From: Persicobacter psychrovividus
GTDB taxonomy: Bacteria; Bacteroidota; Bacteroidia; Cytophagales; Cyclobacteriaceae
Assembly: GCF_036492425.1 (NCBI RefSeq)
Contig: NZ_AP025292.1
Coordinates: forward strand, 1,116,001-1,180,000
Length of the DNA stretch: 64,000 nt
Reading direction: 5' to 3'
A model generated the notes under the pieces. It was not told the DNA's origin, made no database searches, and saw nothing but the letters and a program-made list of their open reading frames with translations. Position numbers and translations under genes: made by a program. The stretch's first letter is position 1; each line of letters starts with the position of its first letter. This document shows, one piece after another, positions 17,151-26,832 of the stretch.

Positions 17151-17224
17151 TGGCGAGAGCGAGAGTTGAACTCGCGACCTCCGGGTTATGAATCCGACGC
17201 TCTAACCAACTGAGCTACCTCGCC
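17151..17224 (-). tRNA. tRNA-Met (CAU), array copy 1 (promoter-proximal)
   Basis: Identical tRNA and the first transcribed. Its 5' end lies 18 bases downstream of the -7 promoter element at 17243-17250. Confidence 0.93.
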
Positions 17225-17242
17225 TGTTTCCGTTTGGGAGTG

Positions 17243-17274
17243 CAAATATAGGGAAATCCTCAGGCAAAAAGCAA
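17243..17274 (-). promoter_or_regulatory. Promoter of the tRNA-Met array
   Basis: On the minus strand, TTG (17272-17274), a 21-22-base spacer and TATATTTG (17243-17250) match the Bacteroidota consensus. It would drive all nine tRNAs as one precursor starting near 17236. Confidence 0.7.
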
Positions 17275-17441
17275 CGACCTTTTACTTAAACGCCTAAATT
17301 TATTTTTCAAAAAAATCTAAATGCTTGTATTAAAGCATATTTTGAGGTCAAAAAAATTTAAAAAAACAGAAGATCGCTTCTTGAGCTTCTAATAAGCCAA
17401 TAATTTTATAAATTTGCCTTTAATTGGCCTTAAGTGCAATT

Positions 17442-19265
17442 ATGAAGAAACTTGATAAGTTAATACTCCAATCTTTTATTGGTCCCTTTATCGGGACCTT
17501 GGCAGTGGCGGTGTTCGTCCTGCTGGCGCAGTTTTTCCTTCGTTATTTCGACGAGCTGGTCGGGAAGGGGCTTGGCGCATCCACTTATTTCGAATTGGTG
17601 GGTTATTTTTCAATATTCATGATTCCTCAGGCATTGCCCTTGGCGGTGTTGCTCTCTTCCCTGATGACCTTCGGTAACCTTGGGGAGCATTTCGAGCTGA
17701 CGGCGATTAAGAGTTCAGGGATTTCCCTGTTGCGGGTTTTACGGCCTATCTTCATCTTTTCAATCATTCTCTCGGGCTTTGCTTTCTATTGTAATGATCA
17801 GATTGTGCCCAAGGCCAACCTCAAGGCGTGGTCGTTGCTATATGATATCAAGCGGAAAAAGCCAGCGATGGAAATTAAGCCGGGCGTCTTCTATGGGGAT
17901 TTGCCAGGTTATAAGATTCGGGTAAAATCGGTTTCCGATAACGGGAAGTCGATGAAAAATATGATCATTTACAATCACAGTGATGGGCAGGGGAACAAGG
18001 AAGTGATCCTGGCGGATTCTGGCGATATGTATATGATCCACAACCAGCGCTATCTGGTCATGGAGCTCTATCATGGCAACAGCTATACGGAGTCCAATCC
18101 TGATGGGGTGAAGTCGGGCTCCTCGGGCTATCACGATATCGCGCCACTGATGCGGAATCATTTTCAGCGCTCGAAAATGGTTTTTTCAATGCAGTCTTTT
18201 GACCTCGAGCGTACCCGTGAGGATTTGTTTTCTTCCAATAGGATGATGAAAAACGTCAATCAGTTGGGGCATGATATTGACTCCCTGCAGTTGGATGCCA
18301 ATGCTTTCAGGTATGAGGTGTACAATGGGATGAAGTCAAACAGCTGGTTTAAATATCACCTCAAAGGGCAAGTTGAGGTGCCTGATTTTTATGCCGAGCA
18401 GCATCTTAAACGGCAGAAGATCATCAGGAAAATGAACTTTATGAAAGCAAGGGGGAATGAAATTAGACGTTTGGATTCCCTGGCGCAGAATGGTACGGAC
18501 ACCACTGGAATGATGGAGCTGTTCCTGGAGAAAGAGGCTGGGAAAAAGATAACGAAACCAGTGAAAGAAAGTGGAACCTATGGAGGTGCCGCGCAGTCGA
18601 TGCTGGCCGAAGAGGGTGCGCCTTTTGATGTTGATGAGTCTGCGGAAGATTCTATCAATACTCAGCCAATGGTAGCAGCGCAGGCGGAACCGGAAGTAAA
18701 CCTTTATGCGGACTATTCTTTTGAAGTTGCGGAACAGGCTTCCCTGAAGGTGGACTCTCTGCTGGAGGTGAAGAATCGAAACGCGCGGGTTTATCGCTCG
18801 GCACTCTCTCAGTCACGGTATGTCAAAAATACCATCATGTCGCAGTCGAATAAAATAGAGAACAGGCTGAAGTCAAAATACCGCTTCCAGATTGAGTGGC
18901 AGAAGAAATTTGCCATGTCTATGGCCTGCGTGATCATGTTCCTGATTGGTGCGCCACTCGGGGCGATTATCAAAAAAGGTGGCCTGGGCTTTCCCGTGCT
19001 GATATCCATTGTGTTTTTTATCTTCTATTTCATCGTCTCGATGACGGGTGAGAAGTGGGCCAAAGAAGGGCTCGTTTCTGCATTTGCAGGAATTTGGGCT
19101 GCGGATTTCGTGCTTTTGCCTTTCGGTTTGTTTTTTCTCCGACAGGCACGTGTAGACGCCCGATTGTTCGATACAGACTTCTACGCCGTGGTTTTTGATA
19201 GAATAAAAATGCTTTTCAAAAAGAAAACGAAGCAAGATGCCCTCCCCGAACAAAAAGGGGAATAG
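17442..19265 (+). CDS. LptF/LptG family permease
   Basis: A 607-residue inner-membrane protein of the YjgP/YjgQ family, the transmembrane part of the LptB2FG exporter that extracts lipopolysaccharide. The ATG at 17442 is used, because the longer frame begins with TTG. Three hydrophobic helices at the N-terminus (LILQSFIGPFIGTLAVAVF to about residue 120) and three at the C-terminus (MSMACVIMFLIGAPLGAI onward) enclose a large periplasmic beta-jellyroll with a charged, low-complexity insert (residues about 250-460). The insert makes it much longer than enterobacterial LptF/G, as is usual in Bacteroidota. A TAAATTTG element at 17409-17416 is the likely -7 site. Confidence 0.88.
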   Translation: MKKLDKLILQSFIGPFIGTLAVAVFVLLAQFFLRYFDELVGKGLGASTYFELVGYFSIFMIPQALPLAVLLSSLMTFGNLGEHFELTAIKSSGISLLRVLRPIFIFSIILSGFAFYCNDQIVPKANLKAWSLLYDIKRKKPAMEIKPGVFYGDLPGYKIRVKSVSDNGKSMKNMIIYNHSDGQGNKEVILADSGDMYMIHNQRYLVMELYHGNSYTESNPDGVKSGSSGYHDIAPLMRNHFQRSKMVFSMQSFDLERTREDLFSSNRMMKNVNQLGHDIDSLQLDANAFRYEVYNGMKSNSWFKYHLKGQVEVPDFYAEQHLKRQKIIRKMNFMKARGNEIRRLDSLAQNGTDTTGMMELFLEKEAGKKITKPVKESGTYGGAAQSMLAEEGAPFDVDESAEDSINTQPMVAAQAEPEVNLYADYSFEVAEQASLKVDSLLEVKNRNARVYRSALSQSRYVKNTIMSQSNKIENRLKSKYRFQIEWQKKFAMSMACVIMFLIGAPLGAIIKKGGLGFPVLISIVFFIFYFIVSMTGEKWAKEGLVSAFAGIWAADFVLLPFGLFFLRQARVDARLFDTDFYAVVFDRIKMLFKKKTKQDALPEQKGE

Positions 19266-19385
19266 TCTTTGTAATAAACTCCTCCGCAAAGAGGAAATTT
19301 AATGCGCTACTTGTTAGATTATCGTGTTTTAATTACTATCTTTGCGGTTCGTATAATAATTATTAAACCTAAATTTTTGCTAGCT

Positions 19386-19661
19386 ATGTATTTGGCAAAG
19401 GAAAAGAAAGAAGAAATCTTTGAGAATCATGGTCGGTTGAAATCAAAGGCGGATACTGGATCTGCAGAGTCGCAAATTGCACTTTTCACGCACCGTATCA
19501 ACCATTTGACTGAGCATTTGAAGCGTAACAAAAAAGACCACTCTACTCGTTTGGGTCTTTTGAAATTGGTTGGTAAGCGTCGTTCATTGTTGGATTATTT
19601 GACAAAGACTGACATCACGCGTTACCGTGCAATCATTGCAGAACTTGGAATTAGAAAATAA
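19386..19661 (+). CDS. rpsO: 30S ribosomal protein S15
   Basis: The 91-residue protein reads [16 protein letters not shown], then [39 protein letters not shown] and KRRSLLDYL, the complete S15 signature with the 16S rRNA-contact region. The start at ATG 19386 follows from family length; the longer frame upstream is spurious. A promoter-like TTG (19311) and TATCTTTG (19337-19344) precede it. It is followed by its own terminator and then pnp, the classic rpsO-pnp order. Confidence 0.97.
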   Translation: MYLAKEKKEEIFENHGRLKSKADTGSAESQIALFTHRINHLTEHLKRNKKDHSTRLGLLKLVGKRRSLLDYLTKTDITRYRAIIAELGIRK

Positions 19662-19671
19662 TTTCAGAAAT

Positions 19672-19709
19672 ATAAAAGGGAATCCAATCCAAGGGTTCCC
19701 TTTTTTTGC
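19672..19709 (+). terminator. Terminator after rpsO
   Basis: The inverted repeat AAGGGAA/TTCCCTT is followed by a run of T residues, 15 bases after the rpsO stop codon. Confidence 0.75.
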
Positions 19710-19895
19710 TCATTGTAGCATACTTATTTCGTGTGATTTTTCATCGATTTATGAGGAAAATCGCCAATAATTAGATATTTTGGACGTACGAATGACCCAA
19801 ATGGAGATGTGTCTGGTGGGGTAAATGCTGGACATCGGGTTACTCTTTTTACCTCGAATATAGTTTTTAGAAGATTCGATTTATATAATATTAAT

Positions 19896-22118
19896 ATGTA
19901 TCCAAACGTAATAAACAAAACCTTATCCCTTCCTGATGGCCGTACTATCAGTGTAGAGACTGGTAAATTAGCGAAACAAGCCGACGGTTCTGTTGTGGTT
20001 CGCATGGGCGACACAATGTTGTTGGCCACTGTTGTATCTTCAAAAGATGCACGTGAAGGTGTAGATTTCCTCCCTCTTTCAGTTGACTATCAAGAGAAAT
20101 TCGCTTCTGCTGGTCGTATTCCTGGTGGTTTCTTGAAACGTGAAGGAAAGCTTTCTGATCATGAGGTATTGGTGTGTCGTTTGATCGACCGTGCGTTACG
20201 TCCTTTGTTCCCAAGTGATTATCACTCTGAAACACAAGTGATGGTGACTTTGATTTCAGCGGATGACAATGCTAAGCCAGATGCTTTGGCATGTTTCGCA
20301 GCTTCTGCTGCTATCGCTGTTTCTGATATTCCTTTCAGTGAGCCAGTTTCTGAAGTACGTGTAGCGCGTTCTGAAGGAGAATACGTGGTTAACCCAACGC
20401 CTGCTCAATTGGAAGTAGCAGATATGGACATGATCGTTGCGGCGACTATGGATAATATCATGATGGTGGAAGGTGAGATGCACGAGGCTTCTGAGCAGGA
20501 TATGCTTGAGGCAATGAAGGTAGCTCATGAGACCATCAAAAAACAATGTCAAGTTCAGCTTGAGTTAGCTCAGGAAGCAGGTAAGACGGAAAAGCGTACT
20601 TACTGCCATGAGACTCATGACGAAGCGCTTGAAAAAGAAATGTTCGAGAAATTGTATGACAAAGTTTATGCTGTTGCCAAACAATTGATCAATAATAAAA
20701 AAGAGCGTTCTGCTGCTTTTGCTAAAGTGAAAGAAGAGTACATCGAATCATTGGGCGAGGACACTGAGGTGAACTTGGGCTTGGTAAGTACTTACTTTGG
20801 TAAAATCAACAAGAAAGCATCTCGTAACTTGGTATTGGACGAGAAGGTGCGTTTGGATGGCCGTAAGCCTGAGCAAGTTCGCCCAATCTGGTCTGAAATC
20901 GACTATTTGCCGTCTGCACACGGTTCAGCAGTATTTACCCGTGGTGAAACACAATCTTTGTGTACCACTACTTTAGGGACGAAGCTTGATGAGCAGATGA
21001 TCGATGGCGCGATGCACCATGGAACAAACAAATTCATCTTGCATTACAACTTCCCAGGTTTCTCAACAGGTGAGGCGAAGCCTAACCGTGGACCAGGACG
21101 TCGTGAGGTAGGACATGGTAACTTGGCACTTCGTGCATTGAAATATGTATTGCCAAGCCCAGAGGATAATCCTTACACTATCCGTATCGTTTCTGATATC
21201 CTTGAATCTAACGGTTCGTCTTCAATGGCAACTGTTTGTGGTGGATGTCTTTCTATGATGGATGCAGGTATTCCAATTAAAGCACCTGTTTCTGGTGTGG
21301 CGATGGGGATGATCTCTGATGTAGATACTGATCGCCATGTAGTATTGACGGACATCTTGGGTGATGAAGATCACTTGGGAGATATGGACTTCAAAGTAAC
21401 AGGTACAGAGAATGGTATCACTGCTTGTCAGATGGATATTAAAGTAGACGGATTATCTTACGAAGTATTGGAGCAAGCTTTGATGCAAGCGCGTGATGGT
21501 CGTCTTCATATCCTTGGCGAGATGAAGAAAACAATCTCTACGCCTCGCAGCGAAATGAAACCTCATACACCACGTTCTAAATCCATCAAAATCGCTCGCG
21601 ATATGATTGGTGCGGTAATCGGACCTGGTGGTAAGATTGTTCAGGAAATCCAAAAAGAAACTGGCGCTACGATCGTTATCGAAGAAGTAGAAGAAGGTGG
21701 TTTGGTGAACATCTTTGCCGCATCTCAGGAAACAATGGATGCTGCTGTAAACTGGGTGAAAGGTATTGTTGCAATGCCTGAAGAAGGTGAAATTTATACT
21801 GGTAAAGTAAAATCAATTACTGCATTTGGTGCATTTATTGAATTTATGCCTGGTAAAGAAGGCTTGCTTCACATCTCTGAAATCAAGTGGGAACGTCTTG
21901 AAACAATGGACGGCGTACTTGAAGTAGGCGAGGAAGTTCAAGTGAAGTTGATCGAAGTAGATAAGCGTACTGGTAAGTACCGTCTGTCTCGTAAAGTGTT
22001 GATTGAGAAGCCTGAAGGTTATCAGGAACGTCCTGCTCGCCAGGATCGTAATCGTGGTGATCGCAACAACGATCGCCGTGGTGGACGCGATTTCCGTGAC
22101 CGCCGCAGAGATTCATAA
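19896..22118 (+). CDS. pnp: Polyribonucleotide nucleotidyltransferase (PNPase)
   Basis: A phosphorolytic 3'-5' exoribonuclease, central to mRNA decay. The 740-residue protein starts at ATG 19896 ([18 protein letters not shown]). Two RNase PH domains (about residues 10-210 and 300-530), a linker helical domain, a KH domain ([17 protein letters not shown], about residues 570-600) and an S1 domain ([15 protein letters not shown], about residues 635-700) are in the usual order. The tail after S1 is rich in Arg, Asp and Asn and probably binds RNA or partners. It uses highly expressed codons. Confidence 0.98.
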   Translation: MYPNVINKTLSLPDGRTISVETGKLAKQADGSVVVRMGDTMLLATVVSSKDAREGVDFLPLSVDYQEKFASAGRIPGGFLKREGKLSDHEVLVCRLIDRALRPLFPSDYHSETQVMVTLISADDNAKPDALACFAASAAIAVSDIPFSEPVSEVRVARSEGEYVVNPTPAQLEVADMDMIVAATMDNIMMVEGEMHEASEQDMLEAMKVAHETIKKQCQVQLELAQEAGKTEKRTYCHETHDEALEKEMFEKLYDKVYAVAKQLINNKKERSAAFAKVKEEYIESLGEDTEVNLGLVSTYFGKINKKASRNLVLDEKVRLDGRKPEQVRPIWSEIDYLPSAHGSAVFTRGETQSLCTTTLGTKLDEQMIDGAMHHGTNKFILHYNFPGFSTGEAKPNRGPGRREVGHGNLALRALKYVLPSPEDNPYTIRIVSDILESNGSSSMATVCGGCLSMMDAGIPIKAPVSGVAMGMISDVDTDRHVVLTDILGDEDHLGDMDFKVTGTENGITACQMDIKVDGLSYEVLEQALMQARDGRLHILGEMKKTISTPRSEMKPHTPRSKSIKIARDMIGAVIGPGGKIVQEIQKETGATIVIEEVEEGGLVNIFAASQETMDAAVNWVKGIVAMPEEGEIYTGKVKSITAFGAFIEFMPGKEGLLHISEIKWERLETMDGVLEVGEEVQVKLIEVDKRTGKYRLSRKVLIEKPEGYQERPARQDRNRGDRNNDRRGGRDFRDRRRDS

Positions 22119-22185
22119 TTTACTGCATGTCAGTATTGTTGGATCGGTTTTTGTTCCTTCTTTAGAGGACACTCGATGCTCATTG

Positions 22186-22219
22186 GAGATAGTTGTGATT
22201 TAGACAACTATCTCTTTTG
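22186..22219 (+). terminator. Hairpin terminator after pnp
   Basis: An 11-base-pair perfect stem, GAGATAGTTGT/ACAACTATCTC, with a 7-base loop is followed by TTTTGG. The T-run is short, so termination may be partial. Confidence 0.6.
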
Positions 22220-22294
22220 GTTATCGTATAATATATGTTAGCCTTTGAGCGACATTCGAGTTTTCCTCGGATTCAGTAAACACAAAAAGTACGG

Positions 22295-23158
22295 ATGAGA
22301 CAACTTAAGATCAGTAAACAGATCACTAACAGGGAGAGTCAGTCCCTTGATAAATATCTTCAGGAAATTGGTAAGGTAGACTTATTGACCCCAGAGGAGG
22401 AGGTTACGTTAGCTAAGCGTATTCGTGAAGGAGATCAAATGGCATTGGAGAAATTAACCAAAGCCAATCTTCGTTTCGTAGTATCGGTAGCTAAACAATA
22501 CCAAAATCAAGGCTTGTCTTTAGGTGATTTGATTAATGAAGGAAACCTTGGTTTGATTAAAGCCGCACAGCGCTTTGATGAAACTCGTGGTTTCAAATTT
22601 ATCTCCTACGCAGTATGGTGGATCAGACAGTCGATTCTGCAAGCTTTGGCAGAGCAGTCTCGTATCGTCCGTTTACCTTTGAACCGTGTTGGGTCCCTAA
22701 ACAAAATTTCTAAAACATTCTCTGAATTGGAGCAACGTTTCGAGCGTGAGCCTTCTCCAGAAGAATTGGCGGAAGTTTTGGATGTCAATACCTCTGAGGT
22801 GGTTGATACACTGAAAATCTCGGGTCGTCATGTATCTGTTGATGCACCTTTCGTTCAAGGGGAAGAAAACAGCCTGTTGGATGTATTGGAAAATGATACA
22901 GAAGATACTCCTGACTCAGAATTGATCAGTGATTCTTTGCGCCGCGAGGTACAACGAGCACTTTCTACACTTACGCAACGTGAGGCAGATGTTATTTCTC
23001 TTTACTTCGGATTGAATGGCGAGCAAGCCATGACCTTGGAAGAAATCGGGGAGAAATTCAACCTGACACGTGAGCGTGTGCGTCAGATTAAAGAAAAAGC
23101 GATTCGTCGTTTAAGACATACTTCGAGAAGCAAAGCACTTAAACCTTATTTAGGTTAA
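22295..23158 (+). CDS. rpoD: Primary RNA polymerase sigma factor RpoD/SigA
   Basis: The 287-residue protein is the compact housekeeping sigma factor of Bacteroidota, lacking the long region 1.1 of proteobacterial RpoD. It has region 1.2 ([16 protein letters not shown]), region 2 ([36 protein letters not shown], and [10 protein letters not shown] for -10 melting), region 3 and region 4 with the helix-turn-helix ([20 protein letters not shown]). It recognises TTTG/TAnnTTTG promoters of the kind seen in this window. A single gene with a strong terminator. Confidence 0.96.
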   Translation: MRQLKISKQITNRESQSLDKYLQEIGKVDLLTPEEEVTLAKRIREGDQMALEKLTKANLRFVVSVAKQYQNQGLSLGDLINEGNLGLIKAAQRFDETRGFKFISYAVWWIRQSILQALAEQSRIVRLPLNRVGSLNKISKTFSELEQRFEREPSPEELAEVLDVNTSEVVDTLKISGRHVSVDAPFVQGEENSLLDVLENDTEDTPDSELISDSLRREVQRALSTLTQREADVISLYFGLNGEQAMTLEEIGEKFNLTRERVRQIKEKAIRRLRHTSRSKALKPYLG

Positions 23159-23191
23159 TATCGCTTATAGCATATCAAAATATTCAATGTT

Positions 23192-23219
23192 AAAAGGTCT
23201 CTATAGAGACCTTTTTTTT
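23192..23219 (+). terminator. Terminator after rpoD
   Basis: AAAGGTCTC-TATA-GAGACCTTT followed by eight T residues. Confidence 0.9.
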
Positions 23220-23282
23220 GTAGAATTCTTCCGATATTTGAGCCATTGAAATGCTTATAATAAAAAACTAAATTATATCAAC

Positions 23283-24239
23283 ATGACTACAGAATCTATT
23301 GATGTTTTAATCATCGGATCAGGACCTGCAGGTTACACTGCCGCTATTTATGCTTCAAGAGCTGGTTTGCAGCCCGTAATGTATCAGGGAATTCAGCCTG
23401 GTGGTCAATTGACGATCACTAATGATGTGGAGAACTTTCCTGGCTACCCAGAAGGAATCAATGGCCCAACGATGATGATGGATTTCATGAGTCAGGCACA
23501 ACGATTCGGAACAGATATCCGCACAGGTATTGCTACATCTGTGGACTTTTCTTCTTACCCTCATAAAGTGGTTATTGATGAATCACATGAGATTACCGCT
23601 AAGTCGGTCATCATCTCTACAGGTGCTTCGGCGAAATGGCTGGGATTGCCTTCTGAGGATGAATACAATGGACGTGGGGTATCTGCCTGTGCTGTTTGTG
23701 ATGGATTCTTCTACCGTGGGCAAGATGTTGCCGTAGTTGGTGGCGGTGATACTGCTGCTGAAGAAGCGACCTATTTATCCAAATTGGCCAACAAAGTCTA
23801 TTTGATTGTTCGCCGTGATGAAATGCGCGCATCGAAAATTATGCAAGCTCGTGTAGATAAAACACCAAATATTGAAGTGCTTTGGAACTCTTCAACTGAC
23901 GAGGTTTTAGGGAATGAAGAAGGTGTTACAGGGGTTAGATTGATCAATAATGTAACGAAAGAAAAATCTGAAATTGAGGTTTCAGGATTTTTTGTTGCTA
24001 TTGGTCATAAACCGAATACCGATATCTTCAAAAACTATGTTAATACTGATGAGGCTGGTTACATTATCACCGAAGCAGGAACATCCAAAACGAATGTAGA
24101 GGGCGTATTTGCCGCAGGTGATGCACAGGATAAACTATACCGTCAGGCAGTTACTGCTGCGGGTAGTGGATGTATGGCAGCCTTGGATGCTGAACGTTTC
24201 TTGGCAGAAAAAGAGATGGAACTTACACCAGAAAAATAA
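23283..24239 (+). CDS. trxB: Thioredoxin-disulfide reductase
   Basis: A flavoprotein that reduces thioredoxin with NADPH. The 318-residue protein has the FAD-binding GSGPAGYTAAIYASRAG near residue 12, the redox-active CAVC at about residues 136-139, the NADPH site VVGGGDTAAEEA just after it, and the C-terminal FAD motif GVFAAGDAQD. The order and length match low-molecular-weight bacterial TrxR. It is followed after 2 bases by an M23 peptidase gene and then bshB1, so the three are likely one operon. Confidence 0.96.
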   Translation: MTTESIDVLIIGSGPAGYTAAIYASRAGLQPVMYQGIQPGGQLTITNDVENFPGYPEGINGPTMMMDFMSQAQRFGTDIRTGIATSVDFSSYPHKVVIDESHEITAKSVIISTGASAKWLGLPSEDEYNGRGVSACAVCDGFFYRGQDVAVVGGGDTAAEEATYLSKLANKVYLIVRRDEMRASKIMQARVDKTPNIEVLWNSSTDEVLGNEEGVTGVRLINNVTKEKSEIEVSGFFVAIGHKPNTDIFKNYVNTDEAGYIITEAGTSKTNVEGVFAAGDAQDKLYRQAVTAAGSGCMAALDAERFLAEKEMELTPEK

Positions 24240-24241
24240 GC

Positions 24242-25273
24242 GTGAAAAGAAGTTATTTAATCATGATTTTTGCCATTGCAGTCGCTATGCCTGCAATGGC
24301 TCAAAAATCCCAAAAGCACTCTTTTTGGGATTTTTTTAAGTTCAAAAAGAAGCATAAAGTAGAGACGGTCTATATTCCCGATTCTGTACTGAATGCTACG
24401 TGGAAAGATGAGGCTTATCAAAAAGAAATGGAGGATCTTGATGATTTCTCCTACGTGTTTGATTCTCTCGAACTTGCTGAATTACAAAAACCTTTGCCTT
24501 CCCGTTTTGATTACGACGAGGAATGCCGTACCCACATCGGATCAGTTGAAATTCCATGTTTTTTCTTAGAGAGTCAGGACTTCTTTTCTTCCTGGTCAAC
24601 AGTAAATCTAAACCCGTATCAGTACGATGGAACCAAGTTCCGCGATACTTTGGAGTTACCGTTGTATGATGAAAGGCACCCCTATGTGTCTCCTATAGCT
24701 AAGAAAACGCACATCACTTCCAATTTTGGGATGCGTCGCTATCGTTGGCATTATGGTACCGATTTGAAGGTGCAGACAGGTGATACCATCGTATCCGCTT
24801 TTGATGGAGTGGTGCGTATGGCAAAATATGATCGCCGCGGATATGGCTATTATGTATTGGTGCGTCACTCCAATGGCTTAGAGACCCTTTATGGCCACCT
24901 CTCCAAACGTCTGGTTGTTCCAGGTCAGGAAGTAAAGGCTGGCGAGGTAATCGGGCTGGGTGGAAGCACAGGGCGTTCATCGGGTTCTCATTTGCATTTT
25001 GAGATCAGGTATAGAGGAATGCCCATAGACCCCATGACAGTGGTAGATATTGATCAGCAGTTGCAGCTCAAATACAGGATTATGGAAGTGACCCCTCAAA
25101 CCTTTGCCTATCTGAAAGAGGTTCGTAAGGTTGTACACCATCGGATTCGTCGAGGTGATACATTGAGTCATATTGCGAGAAGGTACCATACTTCTGTTAC
25201 AAAAATTTGCAGACTCAACGGAATGAAACGAAGTAGCGTACTTAGAGTCGGAAAAACAATTCGAGTTAGATAA
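24242..25273 (+). CDS. Secreted M23 peptidase with LysM domain
   Basis: A 343-residue exported murein hydrolase. The GTG at 24242, two bases after the trxB stop, gives MKRSYLIMIFAIAVAMPAMAQ, a proper signal peptide; an internal ATG would remove its basic end. A charged spacer (to about residue 150) leads to the M23/LytM domain with HYGTDLKV and HLHFEIRY (zinc ligands), and a LysM peptidoglycan-binding repeat (RRGDTLSHIARRYHTSVTKI) ends the protein. M23 members cut peptide cross-links or regulate amidases; the key His residues are present, so it is probably active. Its stop overlaps the bshB1 start. Confidence 0.92.
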   Translation: MKRSYLIMIFAIAVAMPAMAQKSQKHSFWDFFKFKKKHKVETVYIPDSVLNATWKDEAYQKEMEDLDDFSYVFDSLELAELQKPLPSRFDYDEECRTHIGSVEIPCFFLESQDFFSSWSTVNLNPYQYDGTKFRDTLELPLYDERHPYVSPIAKKTHITSNFGMRRYRWHYGTDLKVQTGDTIVSAFDGVVRMAKYDRRGYGYYVLVRHSNGLETLYGHLSKRLVVPGQEVKAGEVIGLGGSTGRSSGSHLHFEIRYRGMPIDPMTVVDIDQQLQLKYRIMEVTPQTFAYLKEVRKVVHHRIRRGDTLSHIARRYHTSVTKICRLNGMKRSSVLRVGKTIRVR

Positions 25274-26001
25274 TGAAACTGGATATATTAGTATTGGCCG
25301 CACATCCTGACGATGCAGAACTTTCCTGCTCAGGAACGATTGTAAAACACATTCGCGCGGGTAAATCCGTAGGGATTGTTGATTTTACAAGAGGAGAGTT
25401 GGGTACGCGGGGTAGCGCAGAAATACGAGACCGTGAGGCCCGCGCTTCAGCGGAGATTATGGGGCTGGCAGTTCGGGAGAACCTTCAATTTGCTGACGGC
25501 TTTTTTACCAACGATCAGGCCCATCAGATGGAAGTTATCCGTATGCTGAGAAAATACAAGCCTGAAGTGGTGTTTTGTAACGCGAAGGAAGACCGTCACC
25601 CTGATCATCAGAAAGGTGGCGAGCTGGCAACCGTGTCCTGTTTTCTTGCGGGCTTAAAGAAGATAGAAACTTTTGATGAAGGGCATACGCAGGAAGCATG
25701 GCGCCCCAAGGCTGTATATCAGTATATTCAGAGTAATTACATTGCTCCTGATTTTGTGGTGGATTGCTCAGAGGTATGGGATGTGAAAATGGCGGCAGTA
25801 AAGGCATTTTCCTCTCAGTTTTTCACGGGCGATACCGCTGACGGTAATGCCGAAGACCAAACCTTTATTTCTACGCCTGCTTTTGTAGAGTTCCTCAATG
25901 CCCGAGGGCGTGAGTATGGTCAACATATTGGTGTGCAATATGCTGAAGGTTTTACCACCACTCGATTAATGGGGGTGGATGATGTTTTTGACTTGATTTG
26001 A
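25273..26001 (+). CDS. bshB1: Bacillithiol biosynthesis deacetylase BshB1
   Basis: BshB1 removes the acetyl group from N-acetylglucosaminyl-malate during bacillithiol synthesis. The 242-residue protein is a LmbE/PIG-L-fold zinc deacetylase: AAHPDDAELSCSGTI (HPDD at residues 11-14, zinc ligands and base) and EDRHPDHQKGGEL (residues about 105-117). LTRGELGTRGSAEIR-like and LMGVDDVF-like segments further fit BshB1. The ATG overlaps the preceding TAA by one base (TAATG), which points to translational coupling with the M23 gene and, through it, trxB. A bidirectional terminator follows. Confidence 0.92.
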   Translation: MKLDILVLAAHPDDAELSCSGTIVKHIRAGKSVGIVDFTRGELGTRGSAEIRDREARASAEIMGLAVRENLQFADGFFTNDQAHQMEVIRMLRKYKPEVVFCNAKEDRHPDHQKGGELATVSCFLAGLKKIETFDEGHTQEAWRPKAVYQYIQSNYIAPDFVVDCSEVWDVKMAAVKAFSSQFFTGDTADGNAEDQTFISTPAFVEFLNARGREYGQHIGVQYAEGFTTTRLMGVDDVFDLI

Positions 26002-26024
26002 TCTTAGTCTGAAAATATCAACAT

Positions 26025-26068
26025 AAAAAAAGAGCGACTTTCTGAGGTAGATTGTCGCTCTTTTTTTT
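26025..26068. terminator. Bidirectional terminator between bshB1 and the convergent gene
   Basis: AAAAAAGAGCGAC...GTCGCTCTTTTTTTT forms a strong stem with A and T tracts for both directions; it fills the gap between the two convergent genes. Confidence 0.9.
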
Positions 26069-26678
26069 AGTATCCTCTTACGGATAATTGTATCATTTCA
26101 AGCTTTCGGCTATCCACGACACCTATTTTTTTCTTGTTGGCTGTCAGTACATCAAAAGCGTGTCCTTTAGGAATTAGCGTGTTAATCACCCCTTCCTGGT
26201 TGGTTTCCATTTTTCGGCTTTTTCCTGAGTTCTGCTCTTTCAGAAATACGGGTTGGTGACTGATTTTATTGTTGGCTTCATCAAAGACCGTCATTTTGAG
26301 CACCGCACTGTTGCTGGTTGGCATCAGTTGGCCGTCATTGTAAAACGGAAGCTGAATAGCGGTAAAGTACCGTTGATTTTCTTTTTTTGGAAGGCTGACC
26401 TTTTCAATTTTGTTGGACAGCTCGGTGCTAATCCAATAATGGCCTCCTGTGGGTACCTTTCCGATTACCACGCCTCGGGCATCTGCTTGCATGCTGTATA
26501 CCTCATGGGTGTGAAGATGCTCCAGTTTAATAGCGCCACTGTAAGGCTGATCTTTTAGATTGTGGAAAGTTATTTGGATCACACTTTCGGAGGCGGTGGG
26601 GGTGAGCTCCTGTGCCTTTAATGCAAAAGGAATTAGGCTTAGGAGAATATAGGCTAAAATGGGTAGGCGTTTTTTCAT
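26067..26678 (-). CDS. Secreted hypothetical protein
   Basis: A 203-residue protein with a signal peptide (MKKRLPILAYILLSLIPFALKAQ). The mature part looks like two beta-sandwich repeats: a first with SVIQITFHNLKDQPYSGAIKL...GVVIGKVPTGGHYWI and a second with VLKMTVFDEANNKISHQPVFL...GVINTLIPKGHAFDV. This pattern, a small Ig- or carboxypeptidase-regulatory-like fold, suggests a periplasmic or surface binding role, but I do not recognise a named family. It is convergent with bshB1 and 154 bases from pflA. Confidence 0.7.
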   Translation of the reverse strand: MKKRLPILAYILLSLIPFALKAQELTPTASESVIQITFHNLKDQPYSGAIKLEHLHTHEVYSMQADARGVVIGKVPTGGHYWISTELSNKIEKVSLPKKENQRYFTAIQLPFYNDGQLMPTSNSAVLKMTVFDEANNKISHQPVFLKEQNSGKSRKMETNQEGVINTLIPKGHAFDVLTANKKKIGVVDSRKLEMIQLSVRGY

Positions 26679-26793
26679 CTTGTTACTATTATTCGGTTTG
26701 TATTTTTATTAAGTGATTTTTGTCGAAATGGTTGGGCGAATCACTTAATAAATAATTCTTCGCTAAGTTATATATTTTAACAGAAACACAAAA

Positions 26794-26822
26794 TAAAAGG
26801 ACGGCCATAAATTGACCGTCCC
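26794..26822 (-). terminator. Terminator after pflA
   Basis: On the minus strand GGACGG...CCGTCC forms a stem followed by TTTTATTTTG, 11 bases after the pflA stop. Confidence 0.65.
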
Positions 26823-26832
26823 TAAATTATAT

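Noticed and set aside
16174-17224. Regular 122-base repeats that could be taken for a CRISPR or rRNA-type array
   Set aside because: Each unit folds as a complete tRNA cloverleaf with CAU anticodon; spacers are nearly identical, unlike CRISPR spacers.
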